Part shown: piece after piece, positions 1 through 5,973 of the stretch | How positions within the stretch are numbered: the stretch's first letter is position 1 | How the letters are laid out: each line of letters begins with the position of its first letter | Source: Oscillospiraceae bacterium UBA6370 | GTDB taxonomy: Bacteria > Bacillota > Clostridia > Oscillospirales > Oscillospiraceae | Direction: 5' to 3' | Length of the DNA stretch: 10,233 bases | Assembly (NCBI GenBank): GCA_002437735.1 | Contig: DJRC01000090.1 | Coordinates: 1 to 10,233, forward strand | Notes under the pieces: generated by a model | The model's database searches: none | Told to the model about the DNA's origin: nothing | The model's input: only the letters and a program-made list of their open reading frames with translations | Program-made: the position numbers and the translations under genes

Positions 1-79
1 CCTCGGCCAAAATGAGCACGAGCGTCCAGACCGTCGGCTTTTTGTACTCGCGGATACACTTGGTAAGCTGTCGGATCAT
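1..79 (-). CDS. ABC transporter subunit, N-terminal fragment (runs off window)
   Basis: Only the first 26 codons are inside the window. They read MIRQLTKCIREYKKPTVWTL and then continue hydrophobic (VLILAE). A short basic stretch ending in EYKK followed by a membrane segment is the usual start of clostridial ABC exporter subunits with a fused permease and ATPase, often annotated as multidrug or lipid exporters. The ATG (77-79) overlaps the TGA of the MarR gene in an ATGA, so the two are translationally coupled. A MarR repressor directly upstream of one or two such half-transporters is a common arrangement in Clostridia and suggests the MarR protein controls the exporter. The family call rests on the N-terminus and context only. 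No ATPase motif is visible here. Confidence 0.6.
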   Translation of the reverse strand, partial: MIRQLTKCIREYKKPTVWTLVLILAE

Positions 80-567
80 TCGCTTTCACATCCTTTCCCG
101 CACGGGGCAAAATCCCGTGCGCCGTTCATTTTTCTTGCGTTTTCCAGCATCACGTCGGTGATGCGGAGGAGCTGCGCGACCTCGTCCTCGCTCAGCCCCC
201 GGCAGAGCTCTGAGAACACGCGCTCGTCAAATTCGCCGATCGCCTGATGGAGCGCGCGGGCCTTTTCTGCCGAGGCGACAGCCTTGCACCGCCGGTCTAC
301 CTCGGAGGGACGGCAGGTGATAAAGCCCTTGCTCTCGAGCTTTTTCAAAAGCTCCGTCATCGTCGGGTGCGTCACGTGCGCCGCGTCCTCCAGCGCCTTC
401 TGCGTGACCTCGCCGGTCCCCTCGCGCTCGAGCCGCCCGAGCGCACCGAGCACACCGAACTGCGTGCCGGTTAGGCCGGTCCCACGGACGTATTCGTCCA
501 TCTGCCGGCGCATGGTGCGCTGCAGCACCGCAAAGCGCAGTCCCTTCGGCATGGGGTGCTTACACAT
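76..567 (-). CDS. MarR-family transcriptional regulator
   Basis: This 163-residue protein has the size and layout of a MarR dimer. The winged helix-turn-helix spans about residues 33-95. The recognition region is near residues 64-83 (HVTHPTMTELLKKLESKGFI), and the wing carries the family-typical DRR at 91-93. The C-terminal helices (about 105-145) would form the dimer interface. The ATG at 565-567 is preceded by GAGG-type Shine-Dalgarno bases (about 570-578). An internal start at Met6 is possible but less well placed. The gene has its own strong promoter and a palindrome just downstream of the likely transcription start, which suggests autorepression. Its stop overlaps the start of an ABC exporter gene, the probable co-regulated target. 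The C-terminus has two cysteines (156, 160) near the end. Ligand unknown. Confidence 0.9.
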   Translation of the reverse strand: MCKHPMPKGLRFAVLQRTMRRQMDEYVRGTGLTGTQFGVLGALGRLEREGTGEVTQKALEDAAHVTHPTMTELLKKLESKGFITCRPSEVDRRCKAVASAEKARALHQAIGEFDERVFSELCRGLSEDEVAQLLRITDVMLENARKMNGARDFAPCGKGCESE

Positions 568-590
568 TCTTCCTCACCTCGAAAAATAAA

Positions 591-610
591 ATACGTCGCA
601 TACGACCTAT
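591..610. promoter_or_regulatory. Probable MarR operator (20-bp imperfect palindrome)
   Basis: The left arm ATACGTCGCA and right arm TACGACCTAT form a palindrome in which 16 of 20 positions are symmetric, centred between 600 and 601. It lies just downstream of the predicted transcription start of the MarR gene, in its untranslated leader. A bound dimer there would block transcription. Size and position fit MarR-family operators. That this MarR protein binds it is inference. Confidence 0.6.
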
Positions 611-620
611 TGACCTGCGT

Positions 621-649
621 ATTGTAGCCGAAACAATTTTTCTTGTCAA
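621..649 (-). promoter_or_regulatory. Sigma-A promoter of the MarR/ABC operon
   Basis: On the minus strand there is a perfect -35 TTGACA (644-649), a 17-base spacer and a -10 TACAAT (621-626, 5 of 6 to consensus). Transcription should start near 614, giving a leader of about 45 bases that contains the palindrome at 591-610. This is one of the strongest promoters in the window, as expected for a gene held down by a repressor. Confidence 0.85.
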
Positions 650-689
650 GCGGGAAAATGAAATGACACAGAAAGTTCACAAATGAAAC

Positions 690-713
690 GGCCCGTCCCG
701 CAGGGGACGGACC
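690..713 (-). terminator. Intrinsic terminator of the membrane-protein gene
   Basis: In minus-strand RNA, GGUCCGUCCC pairs with GGGACGGGCC around a 4-base loop, a 10-bp GC-rich stem with one U-G wobble. It is followed by GTTTCATTT, an interrupted T tract. The wobble is tolerated only in the minus-strand transcript, which points to termination of the gene ending at 730. The weak T tract lowers confidence. Confidence 0.55.
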
Positions 714-729
714 GGATCGACGGAGGGCG

Positions 730-1467
730 TTATTTGCCGGCAGGCACGGCGGTACGCCGGCGCAGCACACGGAGGAGCAGATACATTACAACAAAGACCG
801 CGGCGAGGAGCACGGGGTAGCCGAGCAGATGGCTGCCGAAACGCTCGAAGAGCTTGAGGGGGTTGCCCTCGTCGGCGCGCATGAGGAACATGAAGTTCGT
901 GCCGAACGCACGGTTGAAAAACCAGATCGGCACGGCCATCGCCACGAGCAGGGCGAAGCAGCGCGGAAACGCGCGCGGCTGCGGGTCCATGTCGCCGCGG
1001 AGGGTCAGCGCAAGGGGATAGAGCGCGAGCAGGAAATGCACGGTGAAGCTGTGGAACACCATGAAGTTGAGCGGCGGCAGCGGGGTCCATGTCGGGAAGA
1101 GCAGCGCCGCGCAGGCGGCGGGCAGACAGACGAAATACAAAAAGGTGTCGAGCAGCTTCGGCCGCCGCCAGGCATGCAGGGCGATGAGAAAAATATTAAT
1201 GGAGCACAGGTGCAGCGGCAGGTAGTCGAGGTCAAAATTGCCGCCGTAAAGCAGCCCGAAGTCCTTGAAGAACTCGTCCGCGATGAGCAGCAGCGCGACG
1301 GTGCGCCGCCAGCGGCGGCGCTTGTCCGCGTCCATGCCGCGATAGCCGCGGCAGAGCACGGCGCCGAGCAAAACAAAAACGGCGAGCACGGCGAGATGGA
1401 AGGCACCGAAATGCCGCCAGCCGAGGCCCGGCGCGATGGTGTCGACGGTTTCCCAGAAATAGGTCAT
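730..1467 (-). CDS. YwaF/TIGR02206-family integral membrane protein
   Basis: This 245-residue, very hydrophobic protein has about seven membrane segments (roughly residues 22-40, 57-75, 84-100, 107-126, 137-156, 169-187 and 214-235) and a basic C-terminal end. The family signature LPLHLCSINIFL is at 83-94, the block FHSFTVHFLLA at 138-148 and GTNFMFLM at 189-196, all as in YwaF-like proteins (TIGR02206). That family is thought to be distantly related to animal TMEM164, reported as a phospholipid acyltransferase using a Cys and a His. Here Cys88 and His139 or His144 are candidates, which is inference only. The ATG at 1465-1467 lacks a well-spaced Shine-Dalgarno; the nearest AAAGG is about 13 bases away. 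It is divergent from the yvcK-like gene and followed by a hairpin terminator. Cellular role unknown. Confidence 0.8.
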   Translation of the reverse strand: MTYFWETVDTIAPGLGWRHFGAFHLAVLAVFVLLGAVLCRGYRGMDADKRRRWRRTVALLLIADEFFKDFGLLYGGNFDLDYLPLHLCSINIFLIALHAWRRPKLLDTFLYFVCLPAACAALLFPTWTPLPPLNFMVFHSFTVHFLLALYPLALTLRGDMDPQPRAFPRCFALLVAMAVPIWFFNRAFGTNFMFLMRADEGNPLKLFERFGSHLLGYPVLLAAVFVVMYLLLRVLRRRTAVPAGK

Positions 1468-1514
1468 AGCACAGCGATCTGCCTTTCTTTATGACTTCTG
1501 AACGGTACGCCCTG

Positions 1515-1543
1515 AGTGTAGCACGCGGCGGTGAAAAAAACAA
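1515..1543 (-). promoter_or_regulatory. Possible promoter of the membrane-protein gene
   Basis: On the minus strand, TTGTTT (1538-1543), a 17-base spacer and TACACT (1515-1520) make a plausible sigma-A promoter about 50 bases before the start codon. The -35 matches consensus only in its TTG, so this is a moderate call. Confidence 0.45.
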
Positions 1544-1549
1544 GGGTGC

Positions 1550-1578
1550 TTGTGCAGTCTTAAAGAAAGTGGTATAAT
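1550..1578 (+). promoter_or_regulatory. Promoter of the yvcK-type gene (extended -10)
   Basis: A perfect -10 TATAAT (1573-1578) is preceded by TGG at 1570-1572, an extended -10 element. The -35 at the 17-base distance is weak (TTGTGC, 1550-1555), which extended -10 promoters tolerate. Transcription should start near 1585, leaving a leader of about 55 bases before the ATG at 1642. Confidence 0.75.
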
Positions 1579-1641
1579 CTTAAAAATCGAAAAGTCTTTT
1601 GCGCCGGTCCGCTGTGGGCGGCGCGGAAACGAGGACTGCGT

Positions 1642-2682
1642 ATGAGCGCGATGCTTCCGAGCCGCCAGCTGTGGGCGCAGGGACCGCATATCGTCGCCAT
1701 CGGCGGCGGCACGGGCCTTTCCACCATGCTGCGCGGACTGAAAAAATACACGAAAAATCTGACCGCCATCGTCACCGTGTCGGACGACGGCGGCGGCAGC
1801 GGTATGCTGCGGCGGGACATCGGGATGCTGCCGCCCGGCGACATCCGCCACTGCATGGAGTCGCTCGCGAACACCGAACCGGTCATGCAGCAGCTCCTGA
1901 CCTATCGCTTTGAGAGCGGCACGCTGCGCGGGCAGTGCTTCGGCAATCTCCTGCTCGCGGCGCTCAACGGCGTCACCGGCTCGTTCGACGAGGCGGTGCG
2001 CAGCATGGGGCAGGTGCTTGCCATCAGCGGCACGGTCATTCCGGTCACGACGACGGATGTGCGATTGACGGCGACCTTTGAAAACGGCGCCTACGTTGTC
2101 GGCGAGAGCAATATCTTCGGCTTCAAAAAGCAGCAGGACTGCCGCATCGACCACGTTGAGCTTTTGCCGGCGCACCCGAAGGCGCTGCCCGATGCGCTCG
2201 ATGCCATCGCGGCGGCGGATCTCATCCTCCTCGGGCCGGGGAGCCTGTACACGAGCATCATCCCGAACCTGCTGGTGGACGGCGTGGCGGAGGCCATCGC
2301 CGCGTCCGACGCGCAGAAGATCTACGTCTGCAATATTATGACACAGGACGGCGAGACGGAGGGCTACACCGCTGCCGACCATCTGGCGGCGCTGCTGCGC
2401 CACGGTACGGCGGACATGGTGGAGCTGTGCCTTGCCAATTCCTCTCCCATCCCGCCGGAGCTGGCAGAGCGCTACCGCGCCGAGGGCGCGGAGGCGCTGA
2501 CGGTCGACCGTGAGCGCATCGCGCAGATGGGCGTCGAGCTGGTCGAGCGGCCGCTGGCGTCGCCGTCCGGCGACTTTGCCCGCCACGATCCCGACGCGCT
2601 GGCGAGCGCCGTTCTGGACATCTACCGCGCCCGCGCGGTACACATCTACGGCGGCAGCGGGAGCTATCGCATCGAAAAATAA
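1642..2682 (+). CDS. yvcK: YvcK/CofD-like UDP-sugar-binding protein (gluconeogenesis factor family)
   Basis: A 346-residue member of the YvcK (CofD-like) family. The glycine loop GGGTG is at 21-25, VTVSDDGGGSGMLR at 44-57, PPGDIRH at 64-70, GNLLLAAL at 101-108, LGPGSLYTS at 197-205 and the hallmark NIMTQDGETEGYTAADHL at 231-248. In Bacillus subtilis, YvcK binds UDP-GlcNAc and is needed for normal cell shape and growth on gluconeogenic carbon; it shares its fold with the F420 enzyme CofD. Binding rather than catalysis is therefore expected. The ATG at 1642 has GAGGA (1631-1635) six bases upstream. The 14-residue segment before the GGGTG strand is a little longer than usual. The usual neighbours rapZ and whiA are absent on both sides; the gene stands alone and ends 13 bases from the convergent mogA stop with no clear terminator between them. 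Confidence 0.92.
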   Translation: MSAMLPSRQLWAQGPHIVAIGGGTGLSTMLRGLKKYTKNLTAIVTVSDDGGGSGMLRRDIGMLPPGDIRHCMESLANTEPVMQQLLTYRFESGTLRGQCFGNLLLAALNGVTGSFDEAVRSMGQVLAISGTVIPVTTTDVRLTATFENGAYVVGESNIFGFKKQQDCRIDHVELLPAHPKALPDALDAIAAADLILLGPGSLYTSIIPNLLVDGVAEAIAASDAQKIYVCNIMTQDGETEGYTAADHLAALLRHGTADMVELCLANSSPIPPELAERYRAEGAEALTVDRERIAQMGVELVERPLASPSGDFARHDPDALASAVLDIYRARAVHIYGGSGSYRIEK

Positions 2683-2695
2683 TGCAGGCGGCGGC

Positions 2696-3178
2696 TCAGC
2701 CGTGGCCCTCGGCGGCAATCATGTGCAGGGCGTGCTCCAGCGCGCCGAGCACGGCGGCGAGATTTTCGCGCGCCGCCTTTTCCGAGCCCGGCAGATTGAC
2801 GATGAGGCTGCTGCCGCGCGTACCGGCGGCGGCGCGGGAGAGCATGGCGTTGGGTGTGATTTTCAGCCCCTCCACCCACATGGCCACAGGAATGGCGCGG
2901 ATCTCCCGCTCCAGCACGTCGGCGGTCGCCTCCGGCGTGACGTCTCGGGGTGAAAGCCCCGTGCCGCCGGTGGTGAGGATGAGGTCGATCTTCCTCTCAT
3001 CCGCGCAGGCGCGGAGCAGCGCACTGATCTGCTCACGTTCGTCCGGCACGATGGCTGTGTGAACGACAGTGAAGCCCGCGTCCTCCAGCATGGCACGGAC
3101 GGTTGGGCCGCTGGTGTCCTGCCGAAGCCCCCGGCTGCCAAGGTCGCTGACGGTGATGACGGATGCTGTGTAGCTCAT
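2696..3178 (-). CDS. mogA: MogA/MoaB-family molybdopterin adenylyltransferase
   Basis: This 160-residue protein is a single MoCF (MogA-type) domain. The diagnostic loop TTGGTGLSPRDVTPEA is at 69-84, matching the molybdopterin-binding loop of MogA/MoaB. SDLGSRG (11-17) starts the fold and LPGSEKAARENL (129-140) is the conserved C-terminal block. The reaction is adenylylation of molybdopterin, preparing it for metal insertion by MoeA. The start codon ATG (3176-3178) overlaps the TGA of the upstream IclR gene in an ATGA, so the two are one operon and coupled in translation. The same frame stays open far upstream through the IclR gene, but only the ATG at 3178 gives a normal family N-terminus. 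MogA versus MoaB naming cannot be settled from sequence alone. Confidence 0.92.
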   Translation of the reverse strand: MSYTASVITVSDLGSRGLRQDTSGPTVRAMLEDAGFTVVHTAIVPDEREQISALLRACADERKIDLILTTGGTGLSPRDVTPEATADVLEREIRAIPVAMWVEGLKITPNAMLSRAAAGTRGSSLIVNLPGSEKAARENLAAVLGALEHALHMIAAEGHG

Positions 3179-3954
3179 AATGCTTCCTCCTGCTTTCGAT
3201 AGCCCAATGCGGTCGAGATCATGGAAGCCGTGACGCAGACCTGCTCCACGGCGGCGCAGAATTCCTCGGAATGCGGGCTGCGGAACATACCGATCACGCC
3301 CACGGCGTAGGCCACCTTGCCCTCCACGGTGTAGACCGGCGCGGAGACGGAGCGCAGGCCGATCTTGTACTCGCCGTTTTCGATGGCGTAGCCGTTCGCG
3401 CGGCAGGTCTCGACCTCCCGCATCAGGGCGGACGGGTCGGTGACGGTGTGCGGCGTGAACTGCGTCATGGGCTGCGCGCGCAGCAGCGCCTCGGCGCCTG
3501 CGCGGGACATATTCGCCAGAAACACCTTGCCCTGCGACGTGCAGTAGAGGGGCAGACGGGAGCCGACGTCGGACACGATGTGCAGCCCACCGCGCGTTTC
3601 CGCCTGATCGAGCGTGACGACGCTGCCGCCCTCGCACACGGAGAGCACGACGGAGGCTCCCGTCTGCTGGCAGAGATGCTCCATGTAGGGCCGCGCAACA
3701 AGGGAAATATCCCACGAACGCTCGACTTGGCGGCCGTATTCAAACAGCCGCAGCCCGAGCGAATACTTTCCGTCGGGCGTCTGCGCGACCACATCATACG
3801 TCCGCATGGTGGTCAGAAGGCCGAACACGGTGCTCTTCGGATAGCCGCACTGCGCCGACAGCTCCTTGAGCGACAGCGGCTTTTTCGACCGGCTCAGAAG
3901 CTGCAGCAGCTCCATCGCCTTCGCGACCGACAATATGATATTTCCATCCACCAC
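3175..3954 (-). CDS. IclR-family transcriptional regulator
   Basis: A 259-residue IclR protein of normal length. The N-terminal winged helix-turn-helix covers about residues 5-65, with the helix-turn-helix at LSLKELSAQCGYPKSTVFGL (27-46). The effector domain follows from about 82, with the family blocks GSRLPLYCTSQGKVFLA (131-147) and GYAIENGEYKIGLRSVSAPV (188-207). The start is GTG at 3952-3954, with AGGGGG (3963-3968) eight bases upstream; the second codon is also GTG. The gene is transcribed divergently from moaA and overlaps mogA by 4 bases, so it very likely controls the Moco locus and itself. IclR proteins usually sense small acids from aromatic or purine breakdown. The ligand here is unknown. 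Such a regulator in place of ModE in a Moco locus is notable. Confidence 0.93.
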   Translation of the reverse strand: MVDGNIILSVAKAMELLQLLSRSKKPLSLKELSAQCGYPKSTVFGLLTTMRTYDVVAQTPDGKYSLGLRLFEYGRQVERSWDISLVARPYMEHLCQQTGASVVLSVCEGGSVVTLDQAETRGGLHIVSDVGSRLPLYCTSQGKVFLANMSRAGAEALLRAQPMTQFTPHTVTDPSALMREVETCRANGYAIENGEYKIGLRSVSAPVYTVEGKVAYAVGVIGMFRSPHSEEFCAAVEQVCVTASMISTALGYRKQEEAL

Positions 3955-3977
3955 GGCGCACGCCCCCTTTTACCGTC

Positions 3978-4006
3978 AGCATAGCGTCCGCGTGATATTT
4001 TGTCAA
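3978..4006 (-). promoter_or_regulatory. Promoter of the IclR-mogA operon
   Basis: On the minus strand there is a perfect TTGACA (4001-4006), a 17-base spacer and TATGCT (3978-3983). It lies about 25 bases before the GTG start. The repeated motif at 4011-4046 sits directly upstream of its -35 box. Confidence 0.8.
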
Positions 4007-4010
4007 GAAT

Positions 4011-4046
4011 AATCCGATAATACCAATCGAAAATCCGATAATATCG
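4011..4046. promoter_or_regulatory. Probable shared operator: two 12-bp repeats between divergent promoters
   Basis: AATCCGATAATA occurs exactly twice, at 4011-4022 and 4032-4043, with a 21-bp period (two helical turns, so the same DNA face). Overlapping these are two palindromes: CGAT-7-ATCG (4015-4029) and CGATA-1-TATCG (4036-4046). The block lies upstream of the -35 boxes of both the IclR-mogA and moaA promoters. This suits an activator or a shared regulator, most likely the adjacent IclR protein. The assignment is inference; the repeats are directly seen. Confidence 0.65.
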
Positions 4047-4056
4047 CACGTTCAAT

Positions 4057-4086
4057 TTGAAATGACCGAGATGAAAATGCTACAAT
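4057..4086 (+). promoter_or_regulatory. Promoter of the moaA operon
   Basis: TTGAAA (4057-4062), an 18-base spacer and TACAAT (4081-4086), with TGC just before the -10 making an extended -10. Transcription should start near 4093, so the leader before the moaA ATG at 4114 is only about 20 bases. That is too short for a Moco riboswitch. Confidence 0.75.
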
Positions 4087-4113
4087 GGGTGCAAACGAAA
4101 GGATCGGCGCCCT

Positions 4114-5061
4114 ATGGAAGATACATTTGGCAGGAATATCCGTTATCTGCGGCTGTCGGTGACGGAGCTTTGCGACCTTCGCTGCCGCTACTGCATGGTG
4201 GAGGAGGGTATCTGCAAGCGTGGACACAAGGAGCTGTGCTCCTTTGAGGAGCTGCGGGACTTCACGGCAGCCGCTGCGGCGCTCGGCGTAACGAAGCTCC
4301 GCGTGACCGGCGGCGAGCCGCTGGTCCGGCGTGGGATCGTGGAGCTGTGCGCCATGCTGCGCGCGGTCCCCGGGATCGAGGAGCTGTGCTTGACCACAAA
4401 CGGCACGCGGCTGGAACAGCTGGCCGCACCGCTGAAGGCGGCCGGCGTGGACCGGCTGAACATCAGTCTTGATACGCTCCGGTCGGAGCGCTACCGCGAG
4501 ATCACGCGCACGGGCGAGCTGAAAAACGTGCTGCGCGGCATCGAAGCAGCGGAGCGGGCAGGCTTCGAGAACATCAAGCTCAACTGCGTGCTGCTCGGTG
4601 GCGTGAACGACGATGAGATCGGCGACTTTGCCTGCTTGACGCGCGAGCACCCGTGGCAGGTGCGATTCATCGAGCTGATGCCGATGGGCGTGTGCGCGGC
4701 GTGGCCGCCGGAGCGCTTTCTGCCCGCGCAGGAAGTCCTCTCCCGCGTGCCGGAGCTGCGCCCCGCAGGCCGCAGCGGCGTCGCGCAGCTGTACCGCCTG
4801 CCGGGAGCGGCGGGGACGGTCGGCCTGATCGAGCCGATGAGCTGCGCCTTCTGTGCGGACTGCACAAGAATACGCATCACGGCGGACGGAAAGCTCAAGC
4901 CCTGTCTGCACTCGGACGCGGAAATCGCGCTGCGCGGTCTTTCCGGCGCGGAGTTGGAAGCAGCCATCCGCCGGGGCATCCTAATGAAGCCGGCACGGCA
5001 CCGCATGGACGAGACCGGCATCACAGAGACGCACCGCGGTATGTTTGCGATCGGAGGATGA
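4114..5061 (+). CDS. moaA: GTP 3',8-cyclase MoaA (radical SAM)
   Basis: A complete 315-residue MoaA, which together with MoaC converts GTP to cyclic pyranopterin monophosphate, the first step of Moco synthesis. The N-terminal radical-SAM cluster motif CX3CX2C is at Cys20, Cys24 and Cys27, and the SAM-binding GGEP at 66-69. The MoaA-specific second cluster is Cys247, Cys250 and Cys264 in the typical CX2CX13C spacing, with TRIRITADGKLKPCL (251-265) around it. The protein ends in Gly-Gly (314-315), the conserved double-glycine tail needed for MoaA activity. The ATG is preceded by GAAAGGA (4097-4103). It is the first gene of a tightly packed rightward operon; the last codons provide GGAGG for moaC. 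Confidence 0.97.
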   Translation: MEDTFGRNIRYLRLSVTELCDLRCRYCMVEEGICKRGHKELCSFEELRDFTAAAAALGVTKLRVTGGEPLVRRGIVELCAMLRAVPGIEELCLTTNGTRLEQLAAPLKAAGVDRLNISLDTLRSERYREITRTGELKNVLRGIEAAERAGFENIKLNCVLLGGVNDDEIGDFACLTREHPWQVRFIELMPMGVCAAWPPERFLPAQEVLSRVPELRPAGRSGVAQLYRLPGAAGTVGLIEPMSCAFCADCTRIRITADGKLKPCLHSDAEIALRGLSGAELEAAIRRGILMKPARHRMDETGITETHRGMFAIGG

Positions 5062-5063
5062 AG

Positions 5064-5534
5064 ATGGAGCTGACGCATTTTAACGAACAGGGCCGCGCTC
5101 GCATGGTGGACGTGAGCGAAAAGGCGCAGACCTACCGCGTGGCGCGCGCCGCTGCGACGGTCCGCATGGCGAAGGCGACGATGGGCAGGATCCGCGAGGG
5201 CTCCATCGGCAAGGGCGATGTGCTGGCGGTCGCGCAGGTCGCGGGCATCATGGCCGCGAAGAAGAACAGCGAGCTCATCCCCATGTGCCACCCGCTGCTG
5301 CTGACCAAGGTGGACATCGCATTTGAATTGGAGGAGACCGCCCTGCACATCCGCAGCGAGGTACGCTGCCATGGTGAGACAGGCGTTGAGATGGAAGCGC
5401 TGACGGCGGTGAGCGTCGCGGCGCTGACCGTGTATGATATGTGCAAGGCCGTGCAGCGCGATATGCGCATCGACGGCATCCGCCTTCTCTATAAGGAAGG
5501 CGGCAAGAGCGGCGTTTACGAAGCGGAGGAATGA
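5064..5534 (+). CDS. moaC: Cyclic pyranopterin monophosphate synthase MoaC
   Basis: A 156-residue MoaC, which turns the MoaA product (3',8-cyclo-7,8-dihydro-GTP) into cPMP. Family blocks are MVDVSEKAQTYRVARA (14-29), NSELIPMCHPLLLTKV (68-83), TGVEMEALTAVSVAALTVYD (106-125) and GGKSG (146-150). Lys50, His76 and Lys128 correspond to the E. coli catalytic residues Lys51, His77 and Lys131. I chose ATG 5064 because GGAGG (5053-5057) is then six bases upstream. The in-frame ATG at 5058 overlaps the moaA stop but touches the Shine-Dalgarno directly; it would add only two residues. It is co-transcribed with moaA and translationally linked. Confidence 0.96.
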   Translation: MELTHFNEQGRARMVDVSEKAQTYRVARAAATVRMAKATMGRIREGSIGKGDVLAVAQVAGIMAAKKNSELIPMCHPLLLTKVDIAFELEETALHIRSEVRCHGETGVEMEALTAVSVAALTVYDMCKAVQRDMRIDGIRLLYKEGGKSGVYEAEE

Positions 5535-5538
5535 AGAA

Positions 5539-5973
5539 ATGGCGCAGGTGACCGCGGTCAACATCAGTGAAAAAAAAGGCGTGCGCAAGCACGAGGTTCC
5601 CTATATCGACCTAAAGCTCCGCCACGGCATTGTGGGCGACGCCCACGCGGGCGACTGGCACCGCCAGATCAGTCTCCTTGCCGAGGAGAGCGTGGACACG
5701 ATGCGTGCCATCTGGCCCATCGCGCTGGACGCGGGCATCTTCGCCGAGAACATCAACACACGCGGCATCGAGCTCAAGACGCTCCCTGTCGGCACGCGCC
5801 TGCGCGTGGGCGAGACGGAGCTCGAGGTCACGCAGATCGGCAAGCAGTGCCACAATGACTGCGAGATCAAGCGCACGACGGGCAAATGCGTCATGCCGAC
5901 CGAGGGTATTTTTGCCGTCGTGATCAAAGAGGGCCGCGTGCAGGCCGGAGACGAGATCGAGGTGCTGAAATGA
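5539..5973 (+). CDS. MOSC-domain protein
   Basis: A 144-residue single MOSC domain. Visible blocks are GIVGDAHAGDWHRQISLLAEE (30-50), FAENINTRGIEL (68-79), the GKQC loop with the conserved cysteine at 104, and PTEGIFAVVIKEGRVQAGDE (120-139). MOSC domains form the C-terminus of Moco sulfurases and occur as small stand-alone proteins. They bind molybdopterin or Moco and are linked to sulfur transfer, with the conserved cysteine as the candidate sulfur carrier. Extra cysteines (108, 117) follow it. The ATG at 5539 has GGAGGA (5525-5530) eight bases upstream, inside the end of moaC. The gene overlaps the next one by 4 bases. The position between moaC and the MoeA-like gene suggests a role in maturing Moco for sulfurated enzymes; the exact reaction is unproven. 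Confidence 0.9.
   Translation: MAQVTAVNISEKKGVRKHEVPYIDLKLRHGIVGDAHAGDWHRQISLLAEESVDTMRAIWPIALDAGIFAENINTRGIELKTLPVGTRLRVGETELEVTQIGKQCHNDCEIKRTTGKCVMPTEGIFAVVIKEGRVQAGDEIEVLK

Noticed and set aside
829..1494. Long plus-strand open frame opposite the membrane-protein gene
   Set aside because: It is the antisense shadow of a recognisable seven-helix protein, is rich in Glu, Arg and His as such shadows are, and has no ribosome binding site or family motifs.
2683..2695. Bidirectional terminator between the convergent yvcK and mogA stops
   Set aside because: The gap is 13 bases and only a 4-bp hairpin without a T tract is visible.
2696..3715. A single 339-residue protein ending in a MogA domain
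   Set aside because: The frame stays open by chance through the iclR gene in GC-rich DNA. The upstream part has no family likeness, while the IclR frame and the MogA ATG at 3178 are both clear.
4011..4046. ModE operator
   Set aside because: The CGATA/TATCG palindrome faintly recalls ModE half-sites, but the arrangement and spacing differ and no ModE gene is present. The adjacent IclR protein is the better candidate.
4087..4113. Moco riboswitch in front of moaA
   Set aside because: The predicted leader between the moaA promoter and the ATG is only about 20 bases, far too short for the Moco RNA fold.
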